A stretch of 64,000 nucleotides of DNA, taken from NCBI GenBank assembly GCA_038869515.1, contig JAWCQZ010000001.1, forward strand, positions 124,001 to 188,000, given 5' to 3'. Below the pieces are notes generated by a model. It made no database searches, was not told the origin of the DNA, and saw nothing but the letters and a program-made list of their open reading frames with translations. Both the position numbers and the translations under genes were made by a program. Positions within the stretch are counted from its first letter, which is position 1. Each line of letters starts with the position of its first letter. This DNA comes from JAWCQZ01 sp038869515 [NCBI: Halobacteria archaeon] (GTDB lineage Archaea; Halobacteriota; Syntropharchaeia; JACQPP01). This document shows, one piece after another, positions 50,641 through 58,272 of the stretch.

Positions 50641-50904
50641 ATGCGAATGGAGATGTCCTCGTTCCACGGGCTCGACGTCTACACGACCCGGGGGAAGTAT
50701 GTGGGGCGAGTGGACGACCTGGTTCTCGACCCCGCCGACAAGCGCGTCCTCGGGCTGGCGGTGGGCAACGTGAACCGGGACATGTTCGATGTTCCGGGCC
50801 GGGGCATCGTCGTCCCCTTCCGCTGGGTGACCGCCGTGGGGGATGTCGTCCTGATGCGGCCGGTCGAGGCCCGAAAGGCTGCGGCCGAAAAGAAGAAAGA
50901 GTAG
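50641..50904 (+). CDS. PRC-barrel domain protein
   Basis: 87 residues: FHGLDVYTTRGKYVGRVDDLVL, LGLAVGNVNRDMF, GIVVPFRWVTAVGDVVLM is a single PRC barrel, with a Lys-rich tail (ARKAAAEKKKE). Archaeal stand-alone PRC-barrel proteins have been tied to RNA processing and to the division machinery (CdpB). Leaderless by TATA spacing. Confidence 0.88.
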   Translation: MRMEMSSFHGLDVYTTRGKYVGRVDDLVLDPADKRVLGLAVGNVNRDMFDVPGRGIVVPFRWVTAVGDVVLMRPVEARKAAAEKKKE

Positions 50905-50926
50905 ATCCGGGAACCGCGGCGAAAAT

Positions 50927-50962
50927 CTCTGTGCGCCGAGTTGTTTTTGCGCAGATTTTTTT
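50927..50962 (+). terminator. Stem-loop plus T7 terminator
   Basis: CTGTGCGC…GCGCAG stem followed by attttttt, directly after the PRC-barrel gene. Confidence 0.65.
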
Positions 50963-50966
50963 CAGC

Positions 50967-51023
50967 GGGGGAGGGGGGGCTCCGCCCCCTCCCCCCGGAG
51001 GCAGGAGACGGGAAACGTTTATA
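50967..51023 (+). promoter_or_regulatory. Promoter cassette of the TRAM operon
   Basis: Hairpin GGGGGAGGGGGGGC-tccgc-CCCCTCCCCCC, the same 19-base CTCCCCCCGGAGGCAGGAG block at 50989-51007, and TATA tttata at 51018-51023. Confidence 0.65.
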
Positions 51024-51044
51024 AAGGCCCGCAGACCCGGGTGG

Positions 51045-51152
51045 ATTGCCTGACGCGCGGTCTGGAGTTGGTTCGGCGCCGCCCTCTGGGGACGGTTCTG
51101 GCATGATTCCGGCGTCGCCGGAGGGTCAAATCGAAACAGGAGGTGGAAGAGA
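51045..51152 (+). other. Probable ~110-nt 5' leader of the TRAM mRNA
   Basis: From the expected start site to ATG 51153 the leader is about 108 bases, long for an organism with many leaderless genes. It has ATTCCGGCGTCGCCGGAGG (possible hairpin CCGGCG-t-CGCCGG) and the Shine-Dalgarno aggaggtg about seven bases before the ATG. Confidence 0.5.
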
Positions 51153-51644
51153 ATGAGAGAAGGTGGCTACGGCGGTCGCGGCGGCTTCCGAGGAGGGGGC
51201 CGCGGCGGCGGTGGCTACGGCGGTCGCGGCGGCTTCCGAGGAGGGGGCCGCGGCGGCGGTGGCTACGGCGGTCGCGGCGGCTTCCGAGGAGGGGGCCGCG
51301 GCGGTGGCTACGGCGGTCGCGGCGGAGGGGACAGGTTCTCCCGCCCCGCCCCGGAGGCCCCGGTTCGCGTCGGCGAAGTCTACGACGTCGACGTGACCGA
51401 GGTCGGCCAGCAGGGCGACGGTCTGGCCCGGGTCGAGAACTTCGTGGTTTTCGTTCCCGGCGCGCAGAAGGGGGAGCACCTCCAGATTCGCATCCGCCAG
51501 GTCATGCGACGCTTCGCCGTGGGCGAGCGGGTCACCGGGGACGCCCCCGCCGAAGGGGCGGAGCCCGCCGAGGGCTCGGCCGACGAGGCCGGGTCCGCGG
51601 AGGGGCCCGCCGAGGACGGGGAGTCCGAGGAGAGCGAGGAATGA
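51153..51644 (+). CDS. TRAM-domain protein with an N-terminal RGG/YGG repeat region
   Basis: 163 residues. Residues ~4-58 are three and a half copies of a 16-residue unit GGYGGRGGFRGGGRGG, an RGG-box low-complexity segment. Then comes a TRAM OB-fold: VRVGEVYDVDVTEVGQQGDG, FVVFVPGAQKGEHLQIRI, and an acidic Glu/Ala/Gly tail. Stand-alone archaeal TRAM proteins are RNA chaperones that rise in the cold, standing in for CspA. The RGG extension resembles eukaryotic hnRNP tails and should increase RNA affinity or phase separation. Coupled to the OB-fold gene by ATGA. Confidence 0.85.
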   Translation: MREGGYGGRGGFRGGGRGGGGYGGRGGFRGGGRGGGGYGGRGGFRGGGRGGGYGGRGGGDRFSRPAPEAPVRVGEVYDVDVTEVGQQGDGLARVENFVVFVPGAQKGEHLQIRIRQVMRRFAVGERVTGDAPAEGAEPAEGSADEAGSAEGPAEDGESEESEE

Positions 51645-51928
51645 AAATCGCCGACCTCAAACCGGGCGCGGAGAACATCACCCTTCGGGCCAGCGTCGCC
51701 CAGGTGGAGCCCCCGCGCAAGGTCGTGACCAAATACGGGGAGAACACCCTGACCGTCGTCCAGCTGGAGGACGGCTCGGGAAGGATCGAACTCTCCCTCT
51801 GGGGCGACCAGGGCAACGGCGTCGCCCCCGGGAAGACCCTCGAGGTCTCCGGGGCCTACGTCCGCGAGTTCAAGGGCACCCTCCAGCTGGGGGTTCCCCG
51901 GAAGGGCAAGGTCCAAGTCGTCGCTTGA
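51641..51928 (+). CDS. Single OB-fold nucleic-acid-binding protein (RPA/SOSS-B-like)
   Basis: 95 residues: DLKPGAENITLRASVAQVE, VVTKYGENTLTVVQLEDGSG and IELSLWGDQGNGVAPGKTLEVSG are a minimal RPA-type OB fold with no zinc finger. Related proteins bind ssDNA or RNA. Start ATG 51641 overlaps the TRAM stop, so both products are made together. Confidence 0.85.
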   Translation: MKIADLKPGAENITLRASVAQVEPPRKVVTKYGENTLTVVQLEDGSGRIELSLWGDQGNGVAPGKTLEVSGAYVREFKGTLQLGVPRKGKVQVVA

Positions 51929-51944
51929 GGTCGCGGGAGCCTCT

Positions 51945-51968
51945 CCGGTCTTCTTTTTTGTTTTTGAG
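51945..51968 (+). terminator. T-rich terminator of the TRAM operon
   Basis: cttcttttttgtttttgag follows the OB-fold gene's stop by about 17 bases. Confidence 0.65.
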
Positions 51969-51998
51969 GGCCCGACGCGGAGCGCCTGTCGCTCTGCC

Positions 51999-52053
51999 GC
52001 CGGCTGTGTCTCCGGGGGAGGGGGGCCCGCAGGCCCCCCCGGAGACAGCCGGC
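51999..52053. repeat. Long GC hairpin next to tRNA-Arg (G-rich repeat, copy 5)
   Basis: GCCGGCTGTGTCTCCGGGGG pairs with CCCCCGGAGACAGCCGGC with a two-base bulge; the core GGGGGAGGGGGG-cccgcagg-CCCCCC is like the other copies. It lies immediately beyond the tRNA-Arg 3' end. Confidence 0.65.
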
Positions 52054-52058
52054 GACAG

Positions 52059-52132
52059 CGGGCCCGGGGGGATTTGAACCCCCGTCGGTGGCTCCGGAGG
52101 CCACAATTCTGTCCGGACTAAACTACGGGCCC
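52059..52132 (-). tRNA. tRNA-Arg (CCG)
   Basis: Acceptor GGGCCCG/CGGGCCC, anticodon stem GTGGC/GCCAC around CTCCGGA (anticodon CCG), T arm GGGGG-TTCAAAT-CCCCC, discriminator G. 74 nt, no intron. Confidence 0.93.
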
Positions 52133-52626
52133 ATTGCGCTTGCTCTGGCTCGGCCCCCACTGGGCCATCCCGCAAAAATAGTTTCGCCAGGAGGATGGGC
52201 CGACGCCTGCTCACCGGGCCCTCTTGAGCTCTCCAACACCCGGCGGACCAGGAACCCCTCGCGGTGAGCCCGCAGGACGGCGCCGATGGTTCCGTGGGGC
52301 TCCAGCCCCAGCTCCGCCGCCACCCGCCGCGCCTCCACGTCGTACGTGAGGAGCAGCCGGACCCCCCTCGCCTCGGCTAGGGCGATGGCCTCGGCCTCCC
52401 CCGGTTGGAGGCGGAACTTCTCCGCGACCTGGGCGGTCCGGTTCTTCTCCGCCGTGGAGAGGGGGGCCTCCCGGAGCCCCTTCCTGCGCACGCCGTGGCC
52501 GGCCAACTCCCGGGCCACCTCGGGCGGGAGGATCCAGACCTCGAACTGAGCGAGGAGGTTCAAGGAATCGGTTTGGGAAAGATGGAGGGGTGGCCCGGTG
52601 TCGCAGACGGCTTTACTCCGCGCCAC
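52123..52626 (-). CDS. PIN-domain (DUF3368-type) toxin with abnormal C-terminus
   Basis: CDTGPPLHLSQTDSLNLLAQF and PPEVARELAGHG, then LQPGEAEAIALAEARGVRLLLTYDVEARRVAAELG and HGTIGAVLRAHREG fit DUF3368 PIN toxins (acidic ligands D, E, D). After that, about 40 residues have no family character, and the frame ends inside tRNA-Arg. A 3' truncation or recombination next to the tRNA seems likely. The start is GTG 52626, overlapping a preceding antitoxin-like stop. Confidence 0.65.
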   Translation of the reverse strand: MARSKAVCDTGPPLHLSQTDSLNLLAQFEVWILPPEVARELAGHGVRRKGLREAPLSTAEKNRTAQVAEKFRLQPGEAEAIALAEARGVRLLLTYDVEARRVAAELGLEPHGTIGAVLRAHREGFLVRRVLESSRGPGEQASAHPPGETIFAGWPSGGRARASAMGP

Positions 52627-52702
52627 GGAGTCCCCACCGGATGTCCTCCTCGATGGCCTCCTTCAGGGCCCGGAGCTTTGCCCTCTCGACTTGGCGGCCA
52701 CC
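52613..52702 (-). pseudogene. Remnant of the antitoxin gene
   Basis: The frame ends ERAKLRALKEAIEEDIRWG-LRGAE and stops at 52613-52615, overlapping the PIN start as in intact toxin-antitoxin pairs. No start codon or N-terminal DNA-binding domain can be found upstream. Probably a decayed antitoxin. Confidence 0.45.
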
Positions 52703-52799
52703 GCATCCATGGGTTGTTATGCCTTGGCAGAGCGCTTACAGGCCCCCGACCCGAGGCGCTCGTGGAGGGGTTCTACGCTCCGCAGTCCCGCTTATTCTT

Positions 52800-53804
52800 T
52801 CATGGGCTGAACTCGCGCAGCGCCTTCGCCACCGCCTCGAAGCCGGCCCTCAGGGTCTCGGGGTCGTACCCCCCGGCGGAGCGCGCGGCCACGGTGACCG
52901 TGATGGAGGCGGTGGCCCCCGAGGGGAGGACCGCCTCCTCCAGGACCAGGAGCTCCCCGCGGGGGTGGCGGACCCCGGCGTAGAGGAGGAGGCCGACGGC
53001 GGCCAGGAGGAAAACCAGGACCAGTGGGAGGAGGAATCCGGGGAGCTCCACACCGATGGCCCCCATGAGGAGGGCGTGGATGAGGAACCCGAGCCCTACG
53101 AGCCCCACGGCCACTCCCGCGGTCGAGACGTAGGGGCGCCCTGCGGCGGGCCGGACCGCCTTCACCCCCGCCGCCGGCGCGGTCCAGGGGGGGACGCCGC
53201 GCTTTCTCGGGTCGGGAGGAGCCTCCTCCCTCACGCGGAACCCGGCCCCCTCTGCGGCGTGGCGGAGCGCGAGGTGGAGCTTCGGCCACGCCGTCGCGGG
53301 CGCCTCCACCCTCCGGACCTCGGTGTGGACCGGCGCGGGGGGGCGCCGGAACCAGAGGAGGACCCCCGCCGCCACGGCGGGGACGACCGCCGCCCAGAGC
53401 CAGAGAACCATCAGGATGGCGGGCGAGGAGAGGAGCCAGAGGTTGACGAAGAAGAGGGCCGCCCCGACCCCCACGAGGGCGGCGCCCCGGACCACCCGGG
53501 CCCGGTTCCGCGCCTCGAGAACCGGGCCCGACGAGGCGAGCAGGTCCTCGCGGGCGAAAGAGGGGCGCCGGGGGGTGAGGAGGTCGGGCTGGCGCTTGAT
53601 GGCCCCGCTGAGGAGGACGGCCGCCCCGAGGAAGAGCCACCACCAGGAGGCGATGTCGGCGAGCCGACTTCCGGGGGTCGGCGCCGGGGGAGCGGCCCCC
53701 TGCGCCGGAGGGGCGGGGACCAGGCCCGGGAACAGGGGCAGGAGGAGGTGGAGGGCGAGGAGGGCAACGCCCGTTGCCAGGAGGAGGCGGTCGGGCCGGG
53801 CCAT
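52800..53804 (-). CDS. Multi-pass membrane protein, function unknown
   Basis: 334 residues. Membrane segments near the N-terminus (LLLATGVALLALHLLLPLF), around residue 55 (WWWLFLGAAVLLSGA), a pair near 105-150 (ALVGVGAALFFVNLWLLSS, LMVLWLWAAVVPAVAAGVLL) and a pair near 230-275. A soluble region of about 70 residues lies between, and the C-terminal segment after the last helix is soluble with alternating strands. No known family. TATA tgtttata 25 bases upstream of ATG 53804. Confidence 0.75.
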   Translation of the reverse strand: MARPDRLLLATGVALLALHLLLPLFPGLVPAPPAQGAAPPAPTPGSRLADIASWWWLFLGAAVLLSGAIKRQPDLLTPRRPSFAREDLLASSGPVLEARNRARVVRGAALVGVGAALFFVNLWLLSSPAILMVLWLWAAVVPAVAAGVLLWFRRPPAPVHTEVRRVEAPATAWPKLHLALRHAAEGAGFRVREEAPPDPRKRGVPPWTAPAAGVKAVRPAAGRPYVSTAGVAVGLVGLGFLIHALLMGAIGVELPGFLLPLVLVFLLAAVGLLLYAGVRHPRGELLVLEEAVLPSGATASITVTVAARSAGGYDPETLRAGFEAVAKALREFSP

Positions 53805-53824
53805 GGAAAAGGAGAAGGAAGAGT

Positions 53825-53836
53825 GGCTATAAACAA
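53825..53836. promoter_or_regulatory. TATA element of the membrane-protein gene
   Basis: On the minus strand tgtttatagc ends about 25 bases before ATG 53804. The same box is only about 10 bases before the plus-strand ATG 53842, so the plus gene may use another promoter or a downstream start. Confidence 0.5.
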
Positions 53837-53841
53837 TTCGG

Positions 53842-54672
53842 ATGGCCCCCGGTCCCCTCCGGCCGAGAGGATGGAGGAAAATCGCCACCGCCGTCTGGGG
53901 GTGGCCGAGAGACCCCCAGATCTACGGCCGCCTCAGGCTGGAGGCGACCCCCCTCCAGGGGGCGATCGAGGCGATCCGGGTCCGGACCGGGGTCCACGTC
54001 ACCCTCACTCACCTTGTGGTGCGGGGGCTCGCCCTCGCCCTGAAGGAGGTCCCCTCGATGAACACCCGCCTCGCCTGGGGCCGCTTCCACCCCCGCTCCG
54101 GCGTGGATATCTTCGTCATCGTCTCCACCGGCGGGGGCTCCGACCTCTCCGGGGTCGCCGTCCGGGGGGCCGACCGGAAGCCGGCCGCCGACATCGCCCG
54201 GGAGTTGGAGGGGCGGGTGAAGGCGGCCCGGGAGGGGGGCGGCGACCTCGACCGGAGCAAGCGGTTCATGGCCGCCCTCCCGCCCTGGCTCCTGGGACTT
54301 TTCCTCCGCCTCTTCACCTTCCTCTCCAACCACCTCAACCTCGACCTGAGGTCCCTCGGGATGCCCCGCGACCCCTTCGGCAGCGCCCTGGTGACCAACG
54401 TCGGGGTCTTCGGCGTCCCGGAGGGGTTCGCCCCCCTGGCCCCCCTCTACCGCGTCCCGCTCATCCTCCTCGTCGGGGACATCCAGCCGAAGCCCTGGGT
54501 CGTCGGGGATCGCGTCGAGGTCCGCTCCTCGGTCACCATCACCGCCACCATCGACCACCGGTGGGCGGACGGCCACGCCATCGCAGCCATGGCGAGGGCG
54601 TTCTGCGCCTACATGGCCGACCCCCTCGCCTACGAAGGGGGCGACGGAAAAGCAGATGGGGGGGACCCCTGA
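53842..54672 (+). CDS. 2-oxoacid dehydrogenase acyltransferase (E2) catalytic-domain protein without lipoyl domain
   Basis: 276 residues. Matches the chloramphenicol-acetyltransferase/E2 fold: LTHLVVRGLALALKEVPSMNTRL (CoA side), GTALVTNVGVFG-type strand, ITATIDHRWADGHAIAA with the catalytic His and Asp of DHRxxDG. It has neither lipoyl nor E1/E3-binding domains and a hydrophobic insert (PPWLLGLFLRLFTFLSNHL). It may acylate CoA or another acceptor by itself. A secreted-protein gene follows 11 bases later. Confidence 0.8.
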   Translation: MAPGPLRPRGWRKIATAVWGWPRDPQIYGRLRLEATPLQGAIEAIRVRTGVHVTLTHLVVRGLALALKEVPSMNTRLAWGRFHPRSGVDIFVIVSTGGGSDLSGVAVRGADRKPAADIARELEGRVKAAREGGGDLDRSKRFMAALPPWLLGLFLRLFTFLSNHLNLDLRSLGMPRDPFGSALVTNVGVFGVPEGFAPLAPLYRVPLILLVGDIQPKPWVVGDRVEVRSSVTITATIDHRWADGHAIAAMARAFCAYMADPLAYEGGDGKADGGDP

Positions 54673-54682
54673 ACCACTCCCC

Positions 54683-55345
54683 ATGTCCCGCGACCCGTCC
54701 CGGGGCCCGAGGGGCGGCCCCTCCGCCCGGAGTCTGGCCCTCCTCGACGCGACGGTGGCCTTCGGCCTCGTCGCGTTCCTCGCTCTCGCGGCCCTCACCA
54801 CCGGTCCCAAGATGGCGGCTGCCTTCGGCCCCACCCCGACTCCCGCCCCCACCCCGCCCCCTCCCCCCCCGCCGACGCCGCCCCCCCTCTGCGTCGCGGA
54901 CGGGATTTGCCGGTCCCCCGAGAACTTCCGAAACTGCCCCGCCGACTGCCCGGCCCCGAAGGGGGAGGTGGCGGGCGACGTCCGCATGGCAAGGCCCGAC
55001 TACAAGGCGGGGGACACGGTGGAGGCGATCCTGCCGGTCCGGAACACCGGGACGGTCCCCATCTCAACGGAGCAGATGACCATCGAGGCCACGGTCCTGG
55101 CCCTCAAGGACCCCGTGTGCAACGCCCTGCTCCAACGGAGGCCCGCCGAGGAGAAGACCCGGGGGAGGACCGTGGAGGTCTCGACCCCCATCGCTCCCGG
55201 CGAGACGCAGGAGGTCAAGGTATCCCTGGAGACTCCCCGGGAGTTCTCGGGGTGCCCCCTGGCCGGGGACTACCGGGTGAAGGTGGCGGTGGCGGTCGAC
55301 ACCATCCCGGCGGGGTCGAGGGAGCTCCAGGTCACCCTCGGGTAG
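54683..55345 (+). CDS. Membrane-anchored extracellular protein with Pro-rich linker
   Basis: 220 residues: an N-terminal membrane anchor (VAFGLVAFLALAALTTG), a Thr/Pro linker (PTPTPAPTPPPPPPP…), a Cys-rich block CVADGICRSPENFRNCPADC that suggests two disulfides (as in many archaeal surface proteins), then a beta domain resembling CARDB/adhesion domains (KAGDTVEAILPVRNTGTVPI, GETQEVKVSLETP, GDYRVKVAVAVD). Surface-exposed adhesion or chaperone role is possible. ATG 54683; TTG 54656 would be longer. Confidence 0.82.
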   Translation: MSRDPSRGPRGGPSARSLALLDATVAFGLVAFLALAALTTGPKMAAAFGPTPTPAPTPPPPPPPTPPPLCVADGICRSPENFRNCPADCPAPKGEVAGDVRMARPDYKAGDTVEAILPVRNTGTVPISTEQMTIEATVLALKDPVCNALLQRRPAEEKTRGRTVEVSTPIAPGETQEVKVSLETPREFSGCPLAGDYRVKVAVAVDTIPAGSRELQVTLG

Positions 55346-55673
55346 CGGACCCCGCCCCCTCTCCCAGCCTCCGCAGGAACACCTCCATCTCCTTCCGGGT
55401 CTGGAGGTCGCCGGTCTTGCGGCTCACCTCGATCCCCCGGCTCCACGCCTCCCGGGCCTCCCCGGGCCTCCCGGCGCGCTCCAGGGCCTTGCCCCACTCC
55501 CGGTAGGCTGCGGTGTGGTCGGGGTTCAACCGGGCCGCCCCGGCGAACTCGGCCGCCGCCTCGGGGGCCCGGCCCGCCTTCAGGAGCTCCAGCCCCAGGC
55601 CGTAGCGCAGCAGCGGGTCGCCGGGCTCGGCCTCGAGGAGTTTCCGGAAGGCGGCGATGCGCTCGTCGCTCAT
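55332..55673 (-). CDS. TPR-repeat protein
   Basis: 113 residues containing about two TPR-like units: LLRYGLGLELLKAGRAPEAAAEFAGAARLNPDHTAAYREWGKAL and a following helix pair (GRPGEAREAWSRGIEV). Probable protein-protein scaffold, 13 bases after thioredoxin on the same strand. Confidence 0.85.
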   Translation of the reverse strand: MSDERIAAFRKLLEAEPGDPLLRYGLGLELLKAGRAPEAAAEFAGAARLNPDHTAAYREWGKALERAGRPGEAREAWSRGIEVSRKTGDLQTRKEMEVFLRRLGEGAGSATRG

Positions 55674-55686
55674 GGGGCCGCGGCTC

Positions 55687-56007
55687 TCAGGCGGCGATGT
55701 GCTTCTCCAGGGCCTTCACGATGAGGGGCTTGGGCAGGGCGCCCACCAGCCGGTCCACCAGTTTGCCCTGCTTGAAAATCAGCATGGTCGGGATGGACAT
55801 GATGCCATACTGCTGGGCGGTGGAGGCGTTGTCGTCCACGTTGATTTTGGCGAAGGCGACCCGGGGCATCTCCTTGGAGAGGGCCTCGATGGTCGGCGAG
55901 AGGACCCGGCAGGGGCCGCACCAGGGGGCCCAGCAGTCCACCAGGACCACCGGGTTCTTGCCCACGAAGGCGGCCAGTTGGGTTCCGCTGAGTTCGGCGA
56001 CGCCCAT
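55687..56007 (-). CDS. Thioredoxin
   Basis: 106 residues with active site WAPWCGPCRV, preceded by VVLVDCW, then VDDNASTAQQYGIMSIPTMLIFKQGK (cis-Pro) and DRLVGALPKP. Disulfide reductase; the extra Cys before WAPWC is unusual but found in other thioredoxins. ATG 56007. Confidence 0.94.
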   Translation of the reverse strand: MGVAELSGTQLAAFVGKNPVVLVDCWAPWCGPCRVLSPTIEALSKEMPRVAFAKINVDDNASTAQQYGIMSIPTMLIFKQGKLVDRLVGALPKPLIVKALEKHIAA

Positions 56008-56152
56008 GGGGCCCACTTTCGCGCACCCCGGTAAAAGGCTATTTCGGCCGCGCCCCCCCTCCGGGGTGCGGGGCCCGCCCGCGCGGCCCCTCGGAGAGTC
56101 CGCAAAAAATGGCACCATCCATGGTTAAGTCTCCACGCCCTCAGGGGCGGCT

Positions 56153-58207
56153 GTGAGCGCTGCTGCCGGATCCCTGGACCCCTTCCCCGCGGCCCGCGCC
56201 CTCCTCGAGGGGAAGGGATTCGTCCTCCACCCCCCCCAGGCGGAGGCCCTCCGGGCGGGCCTCCTCGCCTCCGACCGGAACCTCCTCCTCTGCATGCCCA
56301 CCGCATCCGGCAAGACCCTCCTCGCCGAGATGGCGATGGCCGAGACCCTCGCGCGGGGCGCAGGCCGCTGCCTCTACGTGGTGCCCCTCGTCGCCCTCGC
56401 AGCCGAGAAGGTCCGGGAGTTCCGCAAGGCGTTCCCCGGCTCCCGCGTCGGAATCTCCACCGGGGAGTACGAGGCTCCCCTCGGGCGGCTCGCCGATTAC
56501 GACGTTCTGGTGCTGACGGCGGAGAAGTTCGACGCCCTCACCCGCTCCGACCGGGCCGGGCTGGCGGGGACCGGGCTCCTGGTGGTGGACGAGGCCCACC
56601 TGGTCGCCGACCCATCGCGGGGCCCCCGTCTGGAGGGGGCCCTGGCGCGCTTCCGGATCGCCCATCCCCGGGCGCGGCTTCTCGCCCTGAGCGCCACCGT
56701 CGGGAACCCGGAAGGGTTCGCCAAATGGCTCGGCGCGGGGCTGGTGAAATCGGAGTGGCGCCCGGTCCCCCTCCGGGAGTCGGTGGAGGTGTTCCGGGAC
56801 GACGAGCGGCTGGTGGAGTTCCTCCGCGCGCTCGTCGCCGCCGGGGGGCAGGCGCTCGTCTTCGTCAATACGAAGAAGGGAAGCCAGGCCCTCGCGCGGA
56901 AGGCGGCCCGCGCGTTCCCGCCGCGGCCGGAGCTCAAGGTGGTCGCGGAGAGGGTGGGGGAGGAGGAGATTTTCGGGGACCTCGCCTCCATGGTGGAGCG
57001 GGGCGTCGCCTACCACAACACCTGGCTCCACCCTTCCCAGCGCGCCCTCCTCGAGGAGGCGTTCGTCGAGAGGAAACTGAAGGTCATCTGCTGCACCCCG
57101 ACCCTCGCGATGGGGGTTTCTTTCCCCGCGCGGGCCGCCGTGGTCCGCGACTACATGTTCTTCGACCCCGCCTCCGGGACGAGGCGGCCGATGCCGGTGT
57201 TCTGGGTGAAGCAGGTGTTCGGCCGGGCGGGGCGCCCCGAGCACGACGCCGAGGGGCTCGCCATTCTGGTGGCCCGCCGGGCCGGCGAGAAGGAGGCGCT
57301 GGAGGAGATGTACCTCCGCGCCGAGCCTGAGCCGGTCCTCTCCCAGTTCGACCCGGAGCAGATGAAGGAGCAGGTGCTGGCCACGGTCGTCGCCGGGGCG
57401 GCGACCCGGGAGGAGGTCGAGGCCTTCTTCAAGGCGACCCTCTACGCCCACCAGGGGAACCGGATGAACATGGCCCGCATCCTCGCCGACCTTGAGAAGG
57501 AGGGCTTTCTCTCCTCCCGCGGCGACCGGTGGGAGCCCACCCCGTTCGGCGCGCTCGTCTCCCGCCTCTACCTGAGCCCCGACTCGGGGCGGAGACTCAA
57601 GGAGGGGCTCGCGGTCGTGGACTGCGCCAACGACTTCGACCTCTGCGCCCTGGTCTGCGCGGCCCGGGAGGTCCCCGGGATCGGGCCGAAGGGGATGGAC
57701 CCCTATCCGGTCGCGCTGAATCTGGGGACCGAGGGGGCGGTCGGGGCGCTGCCGGAAGGGCTCGGCCCGGCGCTCCTCCTCTACTCATGGATTCAGGAGA
57801 TGGGCTACCCGGAGTTCCAGGAGCGGTTCGGAGTCTATCCGGGCGAGGTCTTCTCGGTGGTCTCGTCGGCCGAGTGGCTCGCCCACGCGGCGGCGGAGCT
57901 GGCGCGCCACTTCCGCCACCCCGCGGCCCGGCCGCTCGACTCCCTCCGCAGGCGGGTCGAGGTCGGCGTGCGTGAGGAGCTCCTTCCCCTCACCGCCATC
58001 CGGGGCGTCGGGCGGGTCTACGCCCGGCGCCTCTTCGAGGCGGGGTTCAAGGAGGTGGCCGACATCCTCGAGGCGGACGAGGCGGAGCTCGGGAGGGTCT
58101 TCGGCATCGGCCCCGGCCGAGCCGCGAAGTTGAAGGAGGAGGTCCGGAGGGCGGGGTACGGGGCGCTCCTGCGCGGGAAGCGGAGGGGTGGGGGGAAAAT
58201 CCCATAG
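56153..58207 (+). CDS. hel308: Hel308-type superfamily 2 DNA helicase
   Basis: 684 residues. Walker A PTASGKT at residues 49-55, DEAH box VVDEAHLV, SATVGN, then the RecA2 motifs VFVNTKKGSQALA, TPTLAMGVSFPARA and motif VI QVFGRAGRPEHD. A winged helix follows, then the ratchet domain and a C-terminal HhH (AIRGVGRVYARRLFEAGF) pair. Unwinds lagging-strand forks during restart. Start GTG 56153 (after a weak ggttaag box). Confidence 0.94.
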   Translation: MSAAAGSLDPFPAARALLEGKGFVLHPPQAEALRAGLLASDRNLLLCMPTASGKTLLAEMAMAETLARGAGRCLYVVPLVALAAEKVREFRKAFPGSRVGISTGEYEAPLGRLADYDVLVLTAEKFDALTRSDRAGLAGTGLLVVDEAHLVADPSRGPRLEGALARFRIAHPRARLLALSATVGNPEGFAKWLGAGLVKSEWRPVPLRESVEVFRDDERLVEFLRALVAAGGQALVFVNTKKGSQALARKAARAFPPRPELKVVAERVGEEEIFGDLASMVERGVAYHNTWLHPSQRALLEEAFVERKLKVICCTPTLAMGVSFPARAAVVRDYMFFDPASGTRRPMPVFWVKQVFGRAGRPEHDAEGLAILVARRAGEKEALEEMYLRAEPEPVLSQFDPEQMKEQVLATVVAGAATREEVEAFFKATLYAHQGNRMNMARILADLEKEGFLSSRGDRWEPTPFGALVSRLYLSPDSGRRLKEGLAVVDCANDFDLCALVCAAREVPGIGPKGMDPYPVALNLGTEGAVGALPEGLGPALLLYSWIQEMGYPEFQERFGVYPGEVFSVVSSAEWLAHAAAELARHFRHPAARPLDSLRRRVEVGVREELLPLTAIRGVGRVYARRLFEAGFKEVADILEADEAELGRVFGIGPGRAAKLKEEVRRAGYGALLRGKRRGGGKIP

Positions 58208-58272
58208 GGCGGCGGACAGGGACTTTCCGGCGGGCCCGGGAATCCATTTGAATCGCCGCCCGCTCTTCCACC

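Noticed and set aside
48622-50667. Long minus-strand ORF running through the 48.6-49 kb region into ahcY
   Set aside because: No domain or codon bias; in part out of frame with ahcY and passing over the hairpin region. The region is better read as non-coding.
51160-51330. CRISPR or satellite array
   Set aside because: The 48-base repeats encode RGG/YGG units in frame in a well-supported gene.
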